From: Thermasporomyces composti
GTDB taxonomy: Bacteria; Actinomycetota; Actinomycetes; Propionibacteriales; Actinopolymorphaceae
Length of the DNA stretch: 64,000 bases
Reading direction: 5' to 3'
Assembly (NCBI RefSeq): GCF_003386795.1
Contig: NZ_QTUC01000001.1
Span: forward strand, 3,658,001-3,722,000
Below, one piece after another: positions 17,492-26,989 of this stretch (positions within the stretch are counted from its first letter, which is position 1; each line of letters begins with the position of its first letter). The notes below the pieces were generated by a model. The model was not told the origin of the DNA. It was given only the letters and a program-made list of their open reading frames with translations, and did not search any database. The translations under genes were made by a program, and so were the position numbers.

Positions 17492-20044
17492 ATGAGCAAG
17501 TCGCACGCGGCAGAGCCGGAGTCGTCCACCCCTCGAGCGGGAACGGGCCCCCGAGCGGCGACGGACACCGACACCTACGACTTCGTCCGCATCCAGAACA
17601 AGTGGCTGCCGGTGTGGCAGCAGATGAACCCGTTCCGGGCGGACCGTCTCGCCGGAGACGACCCCAAGGCTGCGCCGGACCCGCGCGAACGCCGCTACCT
17701 GCTGGACATGTTCCCGTACCCCTCCGGTGACCTCCACATGGGGCACGGAGAGGCGTACGCGTTCGGCGATCTGATCGCGCGCTACTGGCTGCAGAAGGGC
17801 TACAACGTCCTGCACCCCATCGGCTGGGACGCGTTCGGCCTGCCGGCGGAGAACGCCGCGATCCGGCGCAACCTGCACCCCGCGGAGTGGACCTGGGCCA
17901 ACATCGAGACGCAGGCCGAGTCCTTCCGGCGGTACGCCGTGTCCTTCGACTGGTCACGCCGGCTGCACACGTGCGAGCCCGAGTACTACCGGTGGACCCA
18001 GTGGCTGTTCCTGCGCTTCTACGAGCGCGGGCTGGCCTACCGCAAGGCCTCGCTGGTCAACTGGTGCCCGCAGGACCAGACGGTCCTGGCCAACGAGCAG
18101 GTCGTCAACGGAGCGTGCGAGCGCTGCGGTGCGACCGTCACCAAGCGTGAGCTCACCCAGTGGTACTTCAAGATCACGGACTACGCCGAGCGGCTGCTCA
18201 AGGACATGGACCAGCTGGAGGGCCGCTGGCCAGAGCGCGTGCTGACCATGCAGCGCAACTGGATCGGCCGGTCCGAGGGCGCCTACGTCGACTTCACGAT
18301 CGAGGGTCGCGAGGAGCCGGTCACCGTCTTCACCACCCGCCCGGACACGCTCTACGGCGCGACGTTCTTCGTGGTGGCGCCGGAGTCGCGGCTGGCTCAG
18401 GAGATCTGCGCCCCGGAGCAGCGGGAGGCGTTCGAGGAGTACCTGGCGCAAGTCAAGCGGACGTCGGAGATCGAGCGGCTGTCGACCGAGCGCGAGAAGA
18501 CCGGCGTCTTCCTGGGCGCGTACGCGATCAACCCGGTCAACGGCGAGCGCATCCCGGTGTGGGCCGCCGACTACGTGCTGGCCGACTACGGCACGGGCGC
18601 GATCATGGCGGTGCCCGCCCACGACCAGCGCGACCTGGACTTCGCGCTCAAGTACGGCCTTCCGGTGCGCGTGGTCGTGGACACCGGTGAGCCGGATCCC
18701 GCCGAGACCGGCATCGCCACACCCGGCGAGGGACGGCACGTCAACTCTCCGGTCATCGACGGCCTGGGCAAGGACGAGGGCATCCAGGCGATGATCGAGT
18801 GGCTGGAGAAGCAGGGGATCGGCAAGCGGGGCGTCACCTACCGGCTGCGCGACTGGCTGATCTCGCGGCAGCGGTTCTGGGGCTGCCCGATCCCGATCAT
18901 CCACTGCGACAGCTGTGGCGAGGTGCCGGTACCCGACGACCAGCTGCCGGTGGAGCTGCCCGACCTGCGCGGGGCGGACCTGGCGCCCAAGGGCGTCTCG
19001 CCCCTGGCCGCGGCGACGGACTGGGTGAAGGTCGCGTGTCCGAAGTGTGGCGGCGAGGCGCGCCGTGACTCCGACACCATGGACACCTTCGTCGACTCCT
19101 CGTGGTACTTCCTGCGCTACTGCTCGCCGGGGTACCAGGACGGGCCGTTCAACCCCGAGGACGTGCGGCGGTGGATGCCGGTCGACCAGTACGTCGGCGG
19201 TGTGGAGCACGCGATCCTGCACCTGCTGTACAGCCGCTTCTTCACGAAGGTGCTGTACGACATGGGCATGGTCGACTTCACCGAGCCGTTCAAGGCGCTG
19301 CTGAACCAGGGGCAGGTCATCAACCAGGGCAAGGCGATGAGCAAGTCCCTGGGCAACGGCGTCGACCTGGGCGAGCAGCTGTCGACGTACGGTGTGGACG
19401 CCATCAGGTTCACCATGGCGTTCGCGGGGCCGCCCGAGGACGACATCGACTGGGCCGACGTGTCGCCCGGCGGGTCGCTCAAGTTCCTGCAGCGCGCCTG
19501 GCGGCTGTCCGGTGACGTCCAGAGCGAGCCCGGTGTCGATCCGGCGAACGGCGACCAGGCTTTGCGCAAGGTGACCCACCGGACGATCAAAGACGTCACC
19601 GAGCTGGTGGAGTCCTTCAAGTTCAACGTCGCCTTGGCCCGGCTCATGGAGCTGACCAGCGCGACCCGGAAGGCGATCGACTCCGGCCCGGGCCCGGCCG
19701 ACCCGGCCGTGCGGGAGGCGGTCGAGGCGCTGGCCATCATGCTGAGTCTGGTCGCGCCGTACACGGCGGAGGACATGTGGGAGCGCCTCGGCCACGAGCC
19801 GACCGTCGCGCTGGCGGGCTGGCCGAGCTACGACCCGGAGCTGGCGACAGCCGAGTCGGTGACGGCCGTCGTGCAGGTCGCGGGCAAGCTGCGGGACAAG
19901 TTCGAGGTCTCGCCCGACGTCACCGAAGACGAGCTGCGCGAGCGGGCACTCGCCTCCGAGAAGGTTCGCAACGCTCTGGGCGACCGGGAGATCCGGAAGG
20001 TGATCGTCCGGGCTCCCAAGCTGGTCAACATCGTCCCAGGCTGA
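17492..20044 (+). CDS. leuS: Leucyl-tRNA synthetase
   Basis: 850-residue class Ia leucyl-tRNA synthetase, which charges tRNA-Leu. The HIGH-type motif ([14 protein letters not shown], residues about 75-90), the CP1 editing domain with [15 protein letters not shown], the KMSKS-type AMSKSLGNG near residue 615 and the C-terminal anticodon-binding domain are all present; length is close to bacterial LeuRS. A Ser/Thr-rich N-terminal extension of about 30 residues precedes [13 protein letters not shown]. The start ATG 17492 has GGAG 8 nt upstream. It is transcribed through the leucine leader at 17285-17384, so control by leucyl-tRNA charging is likely, and ends in a strong terminator. Confidence 0.98.
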   Translation: MSKSHAAEPESSTPRAGTGPRAATDTDTYDFVRIQNKWLPVWQQMNPFRADRLAGDDPKAAPDPRERRYLLDMFPYPSGDLHMGHGEAYAFGDLIARYWLQKGYNVLHPIGWDAFGLPAENAAIRRNLHPAEWTWANIETQAESFRRYAVSFDWSRRLHTCEPEYYRWTQWLFLRFYERGLAYRKASLVNWCPQDQTVLANEQVVNGACERCGATVTKRELTQWYFKITDYAERLLKDMDQLEGRWPERVLTMQRNWIGRSEGAYVDFTIEGREEPVTVFTTRPDTLYGATFFVVAPESRLAQEICAPEQREAFEEYLAQVKRTSEIERLSTEREKTGVFLGAYAINPVNGERIPVWAADYVLADYGTGAIMAVPAHDQRDLDFALKYGLPVRVVVDTGEPDPAETGIATPGEGRHVNSPVIDGLGKDEGIQAMIEWLEKQGIGKRGVTYRLRDWLISRQRFWGCPIPIIHCDSCGEVPVPDDQLPVELPDLRGADLAPKGVSPLAAATDWVKVACPKCGGEARRDSDTMDTFVDSSWYFLRYCSPGYQDGPFNPEDVRRWMPVDQYVGGVEHAILHLLYSRFFTKVLYDMGMVDFTEPFKALLNQGQVINQGKAMSKSLGNGVDLGEQLSTYGVDAIRFTMAFAGPPEDDIDWADVSPGGSLKFLQRAWRLSGDVQSEPGVDPANGDQALRKVTHRTIKDVTELVESFKFNVALARLMELTSATRKAIDSGPGPADPAVREAVEALAIMLSLVAPYTAEDMWERLGHEPTVALAGWPSYDPELATAESVTAVVQVAGKLRDKFEVSPDVTEDELRERALASEKVRNALGDREIRKVIVRAPKLVNIVPG

Positions 20045-20062
20045 TCGTTCGAGCTGATCGTC

Positions 20063-20102
20063 GCGGGCGGGGAGAGGCCAGGCATGGCTGCTCCCCGCCC
20101 GC
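20063..20102 (+). terminator. Terminator downstream of leuS
   Basis: Perfect 12-bp inverted repeat, arms 20063-20074 and 20091-20102, with a further GCCA/TGGC pairing in the loop, 19 nt after the leuS stop and followed by TCGATTTG. It could also serve the convergent minus-strand gene ending at 20196. Confidence 0.78.
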
Positions 20103-20195
20103 TCGATTTGCGCGACAGGAGCGCGGCGAGAGGTGTGGCCCTCGCTCGCCGGCCCTTGGCGATGCTTCCGGGCGACGGTCGTCCGGGGCGGGCCG

Positions 20196-20723
20196 TCAGG
20201 AGGTCAGGCCGGCCTCAGCGAGAACCTTCTGCTTCTGGTAGGCGTACGCGACCATCCAGTGCGGCACGACGCGGAGGTAGACGACGTCGTCGGCCCAGGT
20301 GGTTGGCGAGCTGCCGTAGTGGCGTGTCAGGTGCTCCTCGATCTCTGCCCAGTTGGGGTGCTCGGGTGAGATGAACTCGGCCACGCCGTGGGTGAAGACG
20401 CCGAGGTCGTCTCCCCGGAGGTGGGCGACGCTGACCGCTGGACGCGCCTTGAGGTGACGCGCCTTGGCCGCGGCGCCGGTGGTGGAGAAGACCCACCGAC
20501 CGTGCAGGAAATGGCCGTCGACCGCGCTGATGCGCGGCTCGCCTCGCGCGGTCACCGTCGCCACCGAGAGCACGCACATGCCGGTGAGGACTCTGACCAG
20601 CTCTCGGGCGGTCAACGTGCGCTCGCCTGGTGTCACGATGGACCGTAGATGGGCGGTTGATCGGGCGAGCGAGGTGTCGAGAAGGGTTTGCAGCTCGTCG
20701 AGCTCGGCCTCGGTCTCTTTCAC
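20196..20723 (-). CDS. Pyridoxamine 5'-phosphate oxidase-like (flavin split-barrel) protein
   Basis: 175-residue protein with a PNPOx-like FMN-binding split-barrel fold. After an N-terminal helix (ELDELQTLLDTSLAR), residues about 50-130 contain VLSVATVTARGEPRISAVDGHF, WVFSTTGAAAKARHLKARP and VSVAHLRGD, the alternating strands and cofactor-binding segments of this family. The family includes F420- or FMN-dependent reductases and haem-binding proteins in actinomycetes; activity cannot be assigned. Start GTG at 20723. It converges with leuS and diverges from the phosphotransferase-like gene at 20897 across a region holding 16-bp tandem repeats. Confidence 0.82.
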   Translation of the reverse strand: MKETEAELDELQTLLDTSLARSTAHLRSIVTPGERTLTARELVRVLTGMCVLSVATVTARGEPRISAVDGHFLHGRWVFSTTGAAAKARHLKARPAVSVAHLRGDDLGVFTHGVAEFISPEHPNWAEIEEHLTRHYGSSPTTWADDVVYLRVVPHWMVAYAYQKQKVLAEAGLTS

Positions 20724-20754
20724 CGTGGCATTCTCACACCGGCTTCCGACAGTC

Positions 20755-20802
20755 TGGGCCGACGAGAAGCTGGGCCGACGCGAAGGTGGGCCGACGAGCT
20801 GG
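20755..20802. repeat. 16-bp tandem repeats in a divergent intergenic region
   Basis: Three contiguous 16-bp units beginning TGGGCCGACG at 20755-20770, 20771-20786 and 20787-20802, with a fourth degraded copy (GGCTGACGCG...) at 20803-20818. They lie between two divergent genes, about 95 nt before the GTG at 20897. Either a slippage-derived microrepeat or multiple binding sites. Confidence 0.75.
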
Positions 20803-20883
20803 GGCTGACGCGATCCGGAAAACGAGAAGGAGGCGTGCGGACGCGACGACCCATGCTCCCCGCTTTCGCGACGGTGCGTGCCC

Positions 20884-20889
20884 TACCCT
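20884..20889 (+). promoter_or_regulatory. -10 element of a leaderless gene
   Basis: TACCCT ends 7 nt before the GTG at 20897, the same hexamer and spacing as before the leuS leader peptide. A leaderless transcript is inferred. Confidence 0.5.
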
Positions 20890-20896
20890 GGCGATC

Positions 20897-21829
20897 GTGA
20901 GCCAGGGTGGTGACTTTCGTCAGGAGGCGCTGGCCGCGATCGCCGACCGGTACCACATACCGATCGACGATGTCGTGCCCGCTCCGATTCTGGGCGCGGC
21001 CAACCACGTGTACTTCCTGGGCGACCACCTGGTGGTGCGGATCCCGCGCGGGGGAGGAGCTCGGCTCGCCGAGCTGGCCAAGGAGGCGACCGTCATCCCG
21101 GTCGCCCGACGTGCCGGTGTCCGGACACCCGCGGTGGTGACCTACGACGACAGTTGCACCGTGGTGAACGTGCCCTACCTGGTCATCGAGCGTGTGCGAG
21201 GACGTGACCTGGCCGCGCTCGGCACCTCGCCGTCCGAGGCCGCGGACGCCTACCGTGACGTGGGCCAAAGCCTGGCACGGCTGCACGGGCTCACCCGTGA
21301 GCTGGTCGGCTCGCTGCCCGGTCTCCACGTCCACGAGCCAGACGACCCGCACGCCACCGTGGACCAGCTGGCCAGCGCCGGCTCCATCGACCTGGAGACT
21401 GCGCAGTGGCTGCTGGAGTGGCTCGATCGGCTCGAGGAGTGGCGCCCCGCCGACGTCGAGCCGGTGATCGTCCACGGTGACGCCTCGCCCACGAATGTCG
21501 TGGTCGACGCGGACTCACCTGACGTCGCGAGCCTGGTCGACTGGGGCGACGCCGCCTGGGCGGATCCCGCTGTCGACTTCGCCAAGCTGCCCTTGCGGGC
21601 GGTGCCCTTCGCGTTGGAGGGGTACGCCGCTGCGTTGAGCGGGCGGGAACGACGCGAGGCGATCCACGAGTGGTCCGCCCGCGTGCTTTGGTACCACCTC
21701 AGCTGGGCGCTGGCCGCCCTCCGACAACCAGGCGGTCACAACCGGACCTCACCGTCGGCTGACCGGCTGCTGGAGATGTTGCGGTTCTTCGCGGAGTCGC
21801 CGCCATCACCGTGGCCGTCGCTCGTCTGA
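20897..21829 (+). CDS. Aminoglycoside phosphotransferase-family protein (1)
   Basis: 310-residue protein of the APH/choline-kinase-like fold. The N-lobe has LGDHLVVRIPR; the catalytic loop is VIVHGDASPTNVVV (HGD Brenner-type motif), followed by LVDWGDAAWADPAVDFA, the magnesium-binding WGD segment. Proteins of this family phosphorylate antibiotics, sugars or other small molecules; nothing here identifies the substrate, and resistance should not be assumed. The start is set at GTG 20897, because of the TACCCT -10 element 7 nt upstream and lack of a ribosome binding site, which together suggest leaderless translation. Confidence 0.85.
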   Translation: MSQGGDFRQEALAAIADRYHIPIDDVVPAPILGAANHVYFLGDHLVVRIPRGGGARLAELAKEATVIPVARRAGVRTPAVVTYDDSCTVVNVPYLVIERVRGRDLAALGTSPSEAADAYRDVGQSLARLHGLTRELVGSLPGLHVHEPDDPHATVDQLASAGSIDLETAQWLLEWLDRLEEWRPADVEPVIVHGDASPTNVVVDADSPDVASLVDWGDAAWADPAVDFAKLPLRAVPFALEGYAAALSGRERREAIHEWSARVLWYHLSWALAALRQPGGHNRTSPSADRLLEMLRFFAESPPSPWPSLV

Positions 21830-21920
21830 CGCGCCTGGCGCCGTCGTCCACAGCTCCTCGGCTCGGTCGCGCTCTCCACAGCGCGGTCGTCGAACCGTGA
21901 GCCGAAGCACGCCCGCGTCC

Positions 21921-21926
21921 TAGCGT
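21921..21926 (+). promoter_or_regulatory. -10 element upstream of comEA
   Basis: TAGCGT ends 7 nt before the comEA ATG at 21934; no ribosome binding site is seen, again suggesting a leaderless mRNA. Confidence 0.4.
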
Positions 21927-21933
21927 CCGGGGC

Positions 21934-22788
21934 ATGGTCTTGTGGCGTGCCCCTCGTCCCGACGATGCCGCGGTGGCGCTCCACCGCGTGCGTGCGTTGG
22001 CTCGCCCTCGCTCACGGGTGGGTGGATGGGTTCCGCGGCGAGGGATGGCCGTGCCGGATGGCGGCGGCGAGCACGAAACGACGAGCGCTGCCGACCCACA
22101 GACCGACGCGGCCCCAGCCTCAGGTGGCCGCGGTGGTCTCGCGGCCGTGGGCGACGTCCTCGCGGCGGCGTGGTACGTGCGCCGAGGTCATGTGGTCGTC
22201 ATCGCGGCCCTGCTCCTGGCCGCGGTCCTGGCCACCGTCGTCACGGCGGTGCGGGACCGGCCTACCCGCATCGACCTCACCCCCGATGACGCGGCGGCCA
22301 CCCCCCGAACGCTCGTGCCGGTCGCGACCAAGGCTGGTCCGCCCTCGCCCACGCCGGCACCCACCATCGTCGTCCACGTCGCGGGGAAGGTCCGGTCGCC
22401 TGGTGTCCTGCGTCTTCCCCCGGGCTCCCGCGTGGTCGACGCGGTGTCGGCCGCAGGCGGTGCGCTGCCAGGGGTCGATCTCTCCACACTGAACCTCGCG
22501 CGTCCTCTCGGCGACGGTGAGCAGGTCCTCGTCGGCGTCACTCCACCGCCTGGCGTTGCGTCTCCTGGCCCGTCGCGTGGCCCAGCCGAGGGTGGGTTGG
22601 TCGATCTCAACACCGCCACCGCCGAGCAGCTCGAGATGCTGCCGGGCGTCGGACCCGTGCTCGCCCAGCGCATCCTCGAGTTCCGGGCGAGACACGGCCG
22701 CTTCTCGAGCGTCGACGAGCTACGCGAGGTGGCGGGCATCGGAGAACGTCGGTTCGCCGAGCTCGCCGCCCGCGTCACCGTCTCGTGA
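21934..22788 (+). CDS. comEA: ComEA-family DNA-binding/uptake protein
   Basis: 284-residue membrane-anchored protein. One hydrophobic segment at about residues 85-105 (VVVIAALLLAAVLATVVTAV) anchors it; outside are an SLBB domain (residues about 145-200, VHVAGKVRSPGVLRLPPGS) and a pair of helix-hairpin-helix motifs at the C-terminus (VDLNTATAEQLEMLPGVGPV, then LREVAGIGERRF). In competent bacteria ComEA binds incoming double-stranded DNA at the cell surface. Its stop overlaps the comEC start (GTGA), so they form an operon with holA. Whether this species is naturally competent cannot be told. The N-terminal 80 residues are long and Arg/Pro-rich, so the true start could lie at ATG 22045. Confidence 0.88.
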   Translation: MVLWRAPRPDDAAVALHRVRALARPRSRVGGWVPRRGMAVPDGGGEHETTSAADPQTDAAPASGGRGGLAAVGDVLAAAWYVRRGHVVVIAALLLAAVLATVVTAVRDRPTRIDLTPDDAAATPRTLVPVATKAGPPSPTPAPTIVVHVAGKVRSPGVLRLPPGSRVVDAVSAAGGALPGVDLSTLNLARPLGDGEQVLVGVTPPPGVASPGPSRGPAEGGLVDLNTATAEQLEMLPGVGPVLAQRILEFRARHGRFSSVDELREVAGIGERRFAELAARVTVS

Positions 22789-25409
22789 CCGCGGTTGAGC
22801 GGGTGGGCGCCATGGGGGAGTTCGCGGACTCATCCCCTTGGCGACGGCGTCCGCCCGACCTGCGACTGGTTCCTCTCGCAGCGACCGCCTGGCTGTGTGC
22901 GCTCGTGGTTCCTGTCGCTCCCGTGCCCGTCGTGGTGGGGACGGCGATCGGCTTGGCGGCGCTGGTGCCGGTGATCCTGCTCCTCGGCCGACGTCGGGCG
23001 CCGGATCGGCGCTCGGCACTGGGGCGGGGCGTCAACGTGCTGGCGGTCGTCCTCCTCGGCGGCGCCGCCTTCTCGTTGATCACCCTCGTGCACGTGTCCA
23101 GTACCCGTGCGGGACCTGTGCCCACGCTCGCGGCCGACACGGCTGTGGTCTCGGTCGACCTCCGAGTGCGCAGCGACCCGGTACGTCGCGAGGGACGTGG
23201 CTTCCGCTCCGCCTACGTCGTCCTGGACGCGGAGGTGGTGCGCGTCACCGCGCGCGGTGTCACCACCCGAGTCTCCACTCCTGTGGTGGTGATCGCTCCC
23301 ATGTCGTGGGGGAGCGTCCAACCGGACGAGCTCGTGTCGACGACGGGGCGGCTGTCTCCGACCGAGCGAGGCGATCGTGCGGCCGCCGTGCTCTCCGCCC
23401 GCTCGCCGCCCCACCTGGTCGAAGCGGCGTCGCCTGCTCACCAGGCCGCGAGTCGGCTTCGTGCTGGCCTGCGAGCGGCAGTCGCTGACCTACCGGAGGC
23501 CGAGCGAGGCCTGGTGCCGGCGCTGGTCGTGGGAGACGAGTCGAACCTTCCGGACCACGTCGTCGACGACTTCGAGCAGGCCGGGCTCACGCACCTGACC
23601 GCGGTGTCCGGCACGAACTTCACCCTCGTCCTCGCCGTGGTACTCACCGCGGCGCGCTGGGCGAGAGTGCCGTTCGGTCTGCTGCCGGTTCTGGGCGTGC
23701 TGACCACCCTCGGCTTCGTCCTCCTCGCACGACCGGAGCCGAGCGTGCTGCGGGCCGCCGCGATGGGTCTGGTCGGCCTGCTCGCCGTGTTCGCCGGAAC
23801 CCGTCGATCCGGTGTACCGGCGCTGGCGGTTGCCGTCATCAGCGTGCTGGCCCTCGACCCGTGGCTGGGCCGTACGTACGGGTTCGCTCTCTCCGTCCTC
23901 GCGACCGCCGGCATCCTGGCGCTCGCGCCGAGCTGCACCGACGCGCTCCGGCGTTGGTTGCCGCGGACGGTCGCGGCGGCGATCGCCGTCCCGCTGGCCG
24001 CCCAGCTGGCGTGCGCACCCGTGGTGGCCATGCTGTCCGGCTCGGTCAGCGTCGTCGCCGTCTTCGCCAACGTCGTCGCCGCTCCCGCGGTCTTTCCCGC
24101 CACGGTCCTCGGTCTGCTCGCCACTCTCACGACACCGCTCGATGTGCGGCTTGCGGCGGTGCCGGCCCGGCTCTCCGGCTACGCCGCCCGCTGGATCATC
24201 GAGGTGGCCGAGGTGTCCGCCTCGCTCCCGGGTGGGAGCGTGTCCTGGCCCGCCTCGTGGCTGGGCATCGCGGTGCTGAGCTTGCTGTGTCTCGCTGCCG
24301 CGCTCACCGCCCCGGCGCTGCTCCGACGGCGGGCCCTCACCCTGGCGGTCGCCGGCCTGACGACCTGCTGGGTGCTCCAGCCCATCCGATCGTTCGTGCC
24401 GCTGGCCTGGCTCACCGGTTGGCCGCCGGCCGGGTGGGTGGTGGTCGCCTGCGACGTGGGGCAAGGAGACGCGCTCGTCCTACGGGCCGGACCGCGGACC
24501 GGTGTCGTCGTCGACACCGGTCCCGAACCAGCGACCGTTGACCGGTGCCTGGCCGAGCTCGGTGTCACCGACGTCCCGTACGTCCTGCTCACCCACTACC
24601 ACTCCGACCACACCAGTGGGCTCCCAGGTGTTCTGCGGGGAAGGCGCGTGGGTGAGATCGGCGTCCGTCCCTTCCAGCCCTCCGCCGGCCGTCCCGGGAC
24701 CTCACCCAACGCGGCCCAGCGTGTGCTCGCGTGGGCCGGCGACGCCGCCGTGCCGGTGACCGTGGCGGTCCCGGGAGAGCGGCGGCGTGTCGGGCAGGTG
24801 ACGTGGACGGTCGTGAGCTCGTCCGAGGACACCCTCGCGGCGGACGCGCCCTCGCGCCGGGACGCTGTTCCGGGAGATGAGTCGGCCGAGAACGACGCGA
24901 GCGTGGTCGTCGTCGCCGAGACGCAGGGCCTCCGTGTGCTGCTCACCGGCGATATCGAGCCACCCACGCAACGAGCGCTGCTTCGGTCGGGCGTCGACCT
25001 GCGTGCCGACGTCCTCAAGGTTCCCCACCACGGGTCCCGCTACCAGGACCACGACTTCCTCGCCGCCACTCAGGCGCGGATCGCCCTGGTGAGCGTCGGT
25101 GCCGGCAACGACTACGGCCACCCGTCGGAGTCCGTCCTGAGAGCGCTCAGGCGCGGGGGTGCCGTCGTCGCGCGCACCGACCGGGTTGGCTCGGTGGCGA
25201 TCGTTCGTGACGGAGATCGGTTGGCGGTCGTCACGCGCCGGGAGGACGAGACGCTGTCGGCGTGGCGTGGGATGCTGGCGCTCGATGGCAGCGAAGTCAC
25301 GGTCACCCGAGGTCTCGGTCCTCGGCGGAGTCACCCTCATCGTGGGCCCGGAGGACTTTCTCGCCGAACGCGCCGTCGCGGCCGCGCTCCGCGCGGTGCG
25401 GGAGGCTGA
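22785..25409 (+). CDS. comEC: ComEC/Rec2-family DNA transport protein
   Basis: 874-residue ComEC homologue, the proposed inner-membrane channel for single-stranded DNA uptake. An N-terminal hydrophobic region and DUF4131-like OB domain (to about residue 190) precede the competence domain with about eight membrane segments (HLTAVSGTNFTLVLAVV onwards) and a C-terminal metallo-beta-lactamase domain with LLTHYHSDHTSG near 605 and VPHHGSRYQD near 745. The GTG start overlaps the comEA stop. The last 40 or so residues are Arg/Gly/Pro-rich and overlap holA by 125 nt in another frame, so the natural end of the conserved protein (VAVVTRRED) lies before the stop codon. Confidence 0.92.
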   Translation: MTAVERVGAMGEFADSSPWRRRPPDLRLVPLAATAWLCALVVPVAPVPVVVGTAIGLAALVPVILLLGRRRAPDRRSALGRGVNVLAVVLLGGAAFSLITLVHVSSTRAGPVPTLAADTAVVSVDLRVRSDPVRREGRGFRSAYVVLDAEVVRVTARGVTTRVSTPVVVIAPMSWGSVQPDELVSTTGRLSPTERGDRAAAVLSARSPPHLVEAASPAHQAASRLRAGLRAAVADLPEAERGLVPALVVGDESNLPDHVVDDFEQAGLTHLTAVSGTNFTLVLAVVLTAARWARVPFGLLPVLGVLTTLGFVLLARPEPSVLRAAAMGLVGLLAVFAGTRRSGVPALAVAVISVLALDPWLGRTYGFALSVLATAGILALAPSCTDALRRWLPRTVAAAIAVPLAAQLACAPVVAMLSGSVSVVAVFANVVAAPAVFPATVLGLLATLTTPLDVRLAAVPARLSGYAARWIIEVAEVSASLPGGSVSWPASWLGIAVLSLLCLAAALTAPALLRRRALTLAVAGLTTCWVLQPIRSFVPLAWLTGWPPAGWVVVACDVGQGDALVLRAGPRTGVVVDTGPEPATVDRCLAELGVTDVPYVLLTHYHSDHTSGLPGVLRGRRVGEIGVRPFQPSAGRPGTSPNAAQRVLAWAGDAAVPVTVAVPGERRRVGQVTWTVVSSSEDTLAADAPSRRDAVPGDESAENDASVVVVAETQGLRVLLTGDIEPPTQRALLRSGVDLRADVLKVPHHGSRYQDHDFLAATQARIALVSVGAGNDYGHPSESVLRALRRGGAVVARTDRVGSVAIVRDGDRLAVVTRREDETLSAWRGMLALDGSEVTVTRGLGPRRSHPHRGPGGLSRRTRRRGRAPRGAGG

Positions 25410-26283
25410 TGCCGATGCCGACGTCGCCCAGGTCGACGCCGCCGGTCTCGGCCCAGGAGCCTTGTCCGAGCTGACGAGCCCGTCCCTCTTCGCCAACGCG
25501 CGGGCCGTCGTGGTCCGAGGGCTCGAGTCGCTCCCCGCGGAGACCGGCGACGCGCTCGTCGCCTACGTCAAGAATCCGCAGCCGGACGTCGCGCTCCTGC
25601 TGGTCCATCGCGGCGGGCAGAAGGGCCGGGCGATCGTCGACAAGCTGCGCAAGGCGCGTGTGCGCACCGTCGAGTGCGAGGCGGTGAAGAGCTCCGACCT
25701 CCCGTCGTTCGTCATGCGGGAGGCCCACGCGGCCGGCGGACGGATCAGCGAGGAGGCGGCGCGGATGCTCATCGAGGCGGTCGGCAGTGACCTGCGCGCC
25801 CTTGCCGGGGCTACGTCCCAGCTCGTCCAGGACGCCGGTGGCGCTCCGGTGACGGAGGAGGTCGTCGGTCGGTACTTCGCCGGCCGAGCCGAGGTGACCA
25901 GCTTCGCGGTGGCCGACGCCGCCGTGTCCGGGCGGACCAGCGACGCGCTGGAGCAGCTGCGCTGGGCTTTGCGAACTGGTGTGGCGCCGGTGCTCGTGAC
26001 GTCGGCCCTGGCGTCCGGCTTGCGGAGTCTGGCCAAGCTGGCCGGAGCGCCACGAGGACTGCGCGATGCCGACCTGGCGAGAGAGGTCGGGGTGCCTCCG
26101 TGGAAGGTGCGCATCCTTCGCGGCCAGCTCCGCGGCTGGAGCACCGAGGGGCTCGCGCGCGCCATCCGAGCGGTCGCGAGAGCCGACGCGGAGGTCAAAG
26201 GAGCGGCCGAGGACGCCGAGTACGCCCTGGAGCGAGCCGTCCTGGAGATCGGGCGAGCCCGCTCCAACCGAACGCTGAGCTAA
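25285..26283 (+). CDS. holA: DNA polymerase III subunit delta
   Basis: 332-residue HolA, the clamp-loader subunit that opens the sliding clamp. The N-terminal VTLIVGPEDFLAERAV segment, the central RARVRTVEC and AGGRISEEAARMLIEAVGSD parts and the C-terminal helical collar domain (VPPWKVRILRGQLRGWS) follow the family pattern and usual length. ATG 25285 is the first reasonable start and lies 125 nt inside the 3' end of comEC in a different frame; a GTG at 25312 is an alternative that shortens the overlap to 98 nt. The downstream rpsT is convergent and separated by a perfect 27-nt palindrome. comEA-comEC-holA-rpsT is a standard actinobacterial order. Confidence 0.93.
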   Translation: MAAKSRSPEVSVLGGVTLIVGPEDFLAERAVAAALRAVREADADADVAQVDAAGLGPGALSELTSPSLFANARAVVVRGLESLPAETGDALVAYVKNPQPDVALLLVHRGGQKGRAIVDKLRKARVRTVECEAVKSSDLPSFVMREAHAAGGRISEEAARMLIEAVGSDLRALAGATSQLVQDAGGAPVTEEVVGRYFAGRAEVTSFAVADAAVSGRTSDALEQLRWALRTGVAPVLVTSALASGLRSLAKLAGAPRGLRDADLAREVGVPPWKVRILRGQLRGWSTEGLARAIRAVARADAEVKGAAEDAEYALERAVLEIGRARSNRTLS

Positions 26284-26362
26284 GCCCCGTGGTGGTCGGC
26301 GTCGAGAGGCAGCCGGCTCGCGGCGCGACGAGGCCCAGACGGATCGGGTTCAGACAGACACG

Positions 26363-26389
26363 TGGCTACCCGGCTCAGCCGGGTAGCCA
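26363..26389. terminator. Bidirectional terminator between holA and rpsT
   Basis: Perfect palindrome, 13-nt arms 26363-26375 and 26377-26389 around one base (a 3-nt loop in practice), midway between the convergent holA and rpsT genes. Confidence 0.8.
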
Positions 26390-26457
26390 TCGAAGCCTGG
26401 TCCTCGTGTGCCGCTCGACGTCGCCGCCCGCTCAGGCGGGGTCGAGCGCCAGCAGGC

Positions 26458-26718
26458 TCAGAGCGCGTTGACCTTCTTGAAGATGGCCGACTTCTTGTTG
26501 GCGGCCGTGTTCTTGTGCAGCACGCCCTTCGACGCCGCCTTGTCCAGCAGCCTGCCGGCGTGACGGGCAAGCTCCTCAGCCCTGGCCCTGTCGCCAGCCT
26601 CAGCGGCTTCACGGAACTTGCGAATCGCCGTCTTCACCGACGAACGCACCGACTTGTTCCGCAGCCGGCGGCGCTCGTTCTGCTTGATCCGCTTGATCTG
26701 GGACTTGATGTTCGCCAC
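26458..26718 (-). CDS. rpsT: 30S ribosomal protein S20
   Basis: 86-residue, Lys/Arg-rich ribosomal protein S20, complete. The start [18 protein letters not shown] and the end segment [19 protein letters not shown] are the family hallmarks. It binds 16S rRNA early in assembly of the small subunit. The A/G-rich minus-strand sequence between 26719 and about 26990 contains its promoter; TAGGCT around 26816-26821 (minus strand) is a -10 candidate, which would give a 5'-UTR of roughly 90 nt. S20 is often autoregulated at translation, but I see no specific structure to support that here. Confidence 0.98.
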   Translation of the reverse strand: MANIKSQIKRIKQNERRRLRNKSVRSSVKTAIRKFREAAEAGDRARAEELARHAGRLLDKAASKGVLHKNTAANKKSAIFKKVNAL

Positions 26719-26989
26719 GGAGCTTGTGCCTCGATCGACGTCTTCGGACGGATTGGATGGGGTTGGAAGGTGCCCAGGTCGGTCCTCTCACTGACCCCTG
26801 GACACGCGACGGGAAAGCCTACCAGCCGACCCGGGCGGGGGGCGAATGAGGCGGGATCGGACGTCGCCCAGACCATCCTCCCGGGCATCCCAGGTGCCTC
26901 TCCCGCAGGGCCCGCCCCGTCGGCAGCGGCCCACCGACACGTGCACGTCGCGCCCTGCCGACCTTCTCCTCACCACCCTCTACTCACCT

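Noticed and set aside
20897-21829. Antibiotic resistance call for the two APH-family proteins.
   Set aside because: Motifs show only the kinase fold; similar proteins are common chromosomal genes of unknown substrate.
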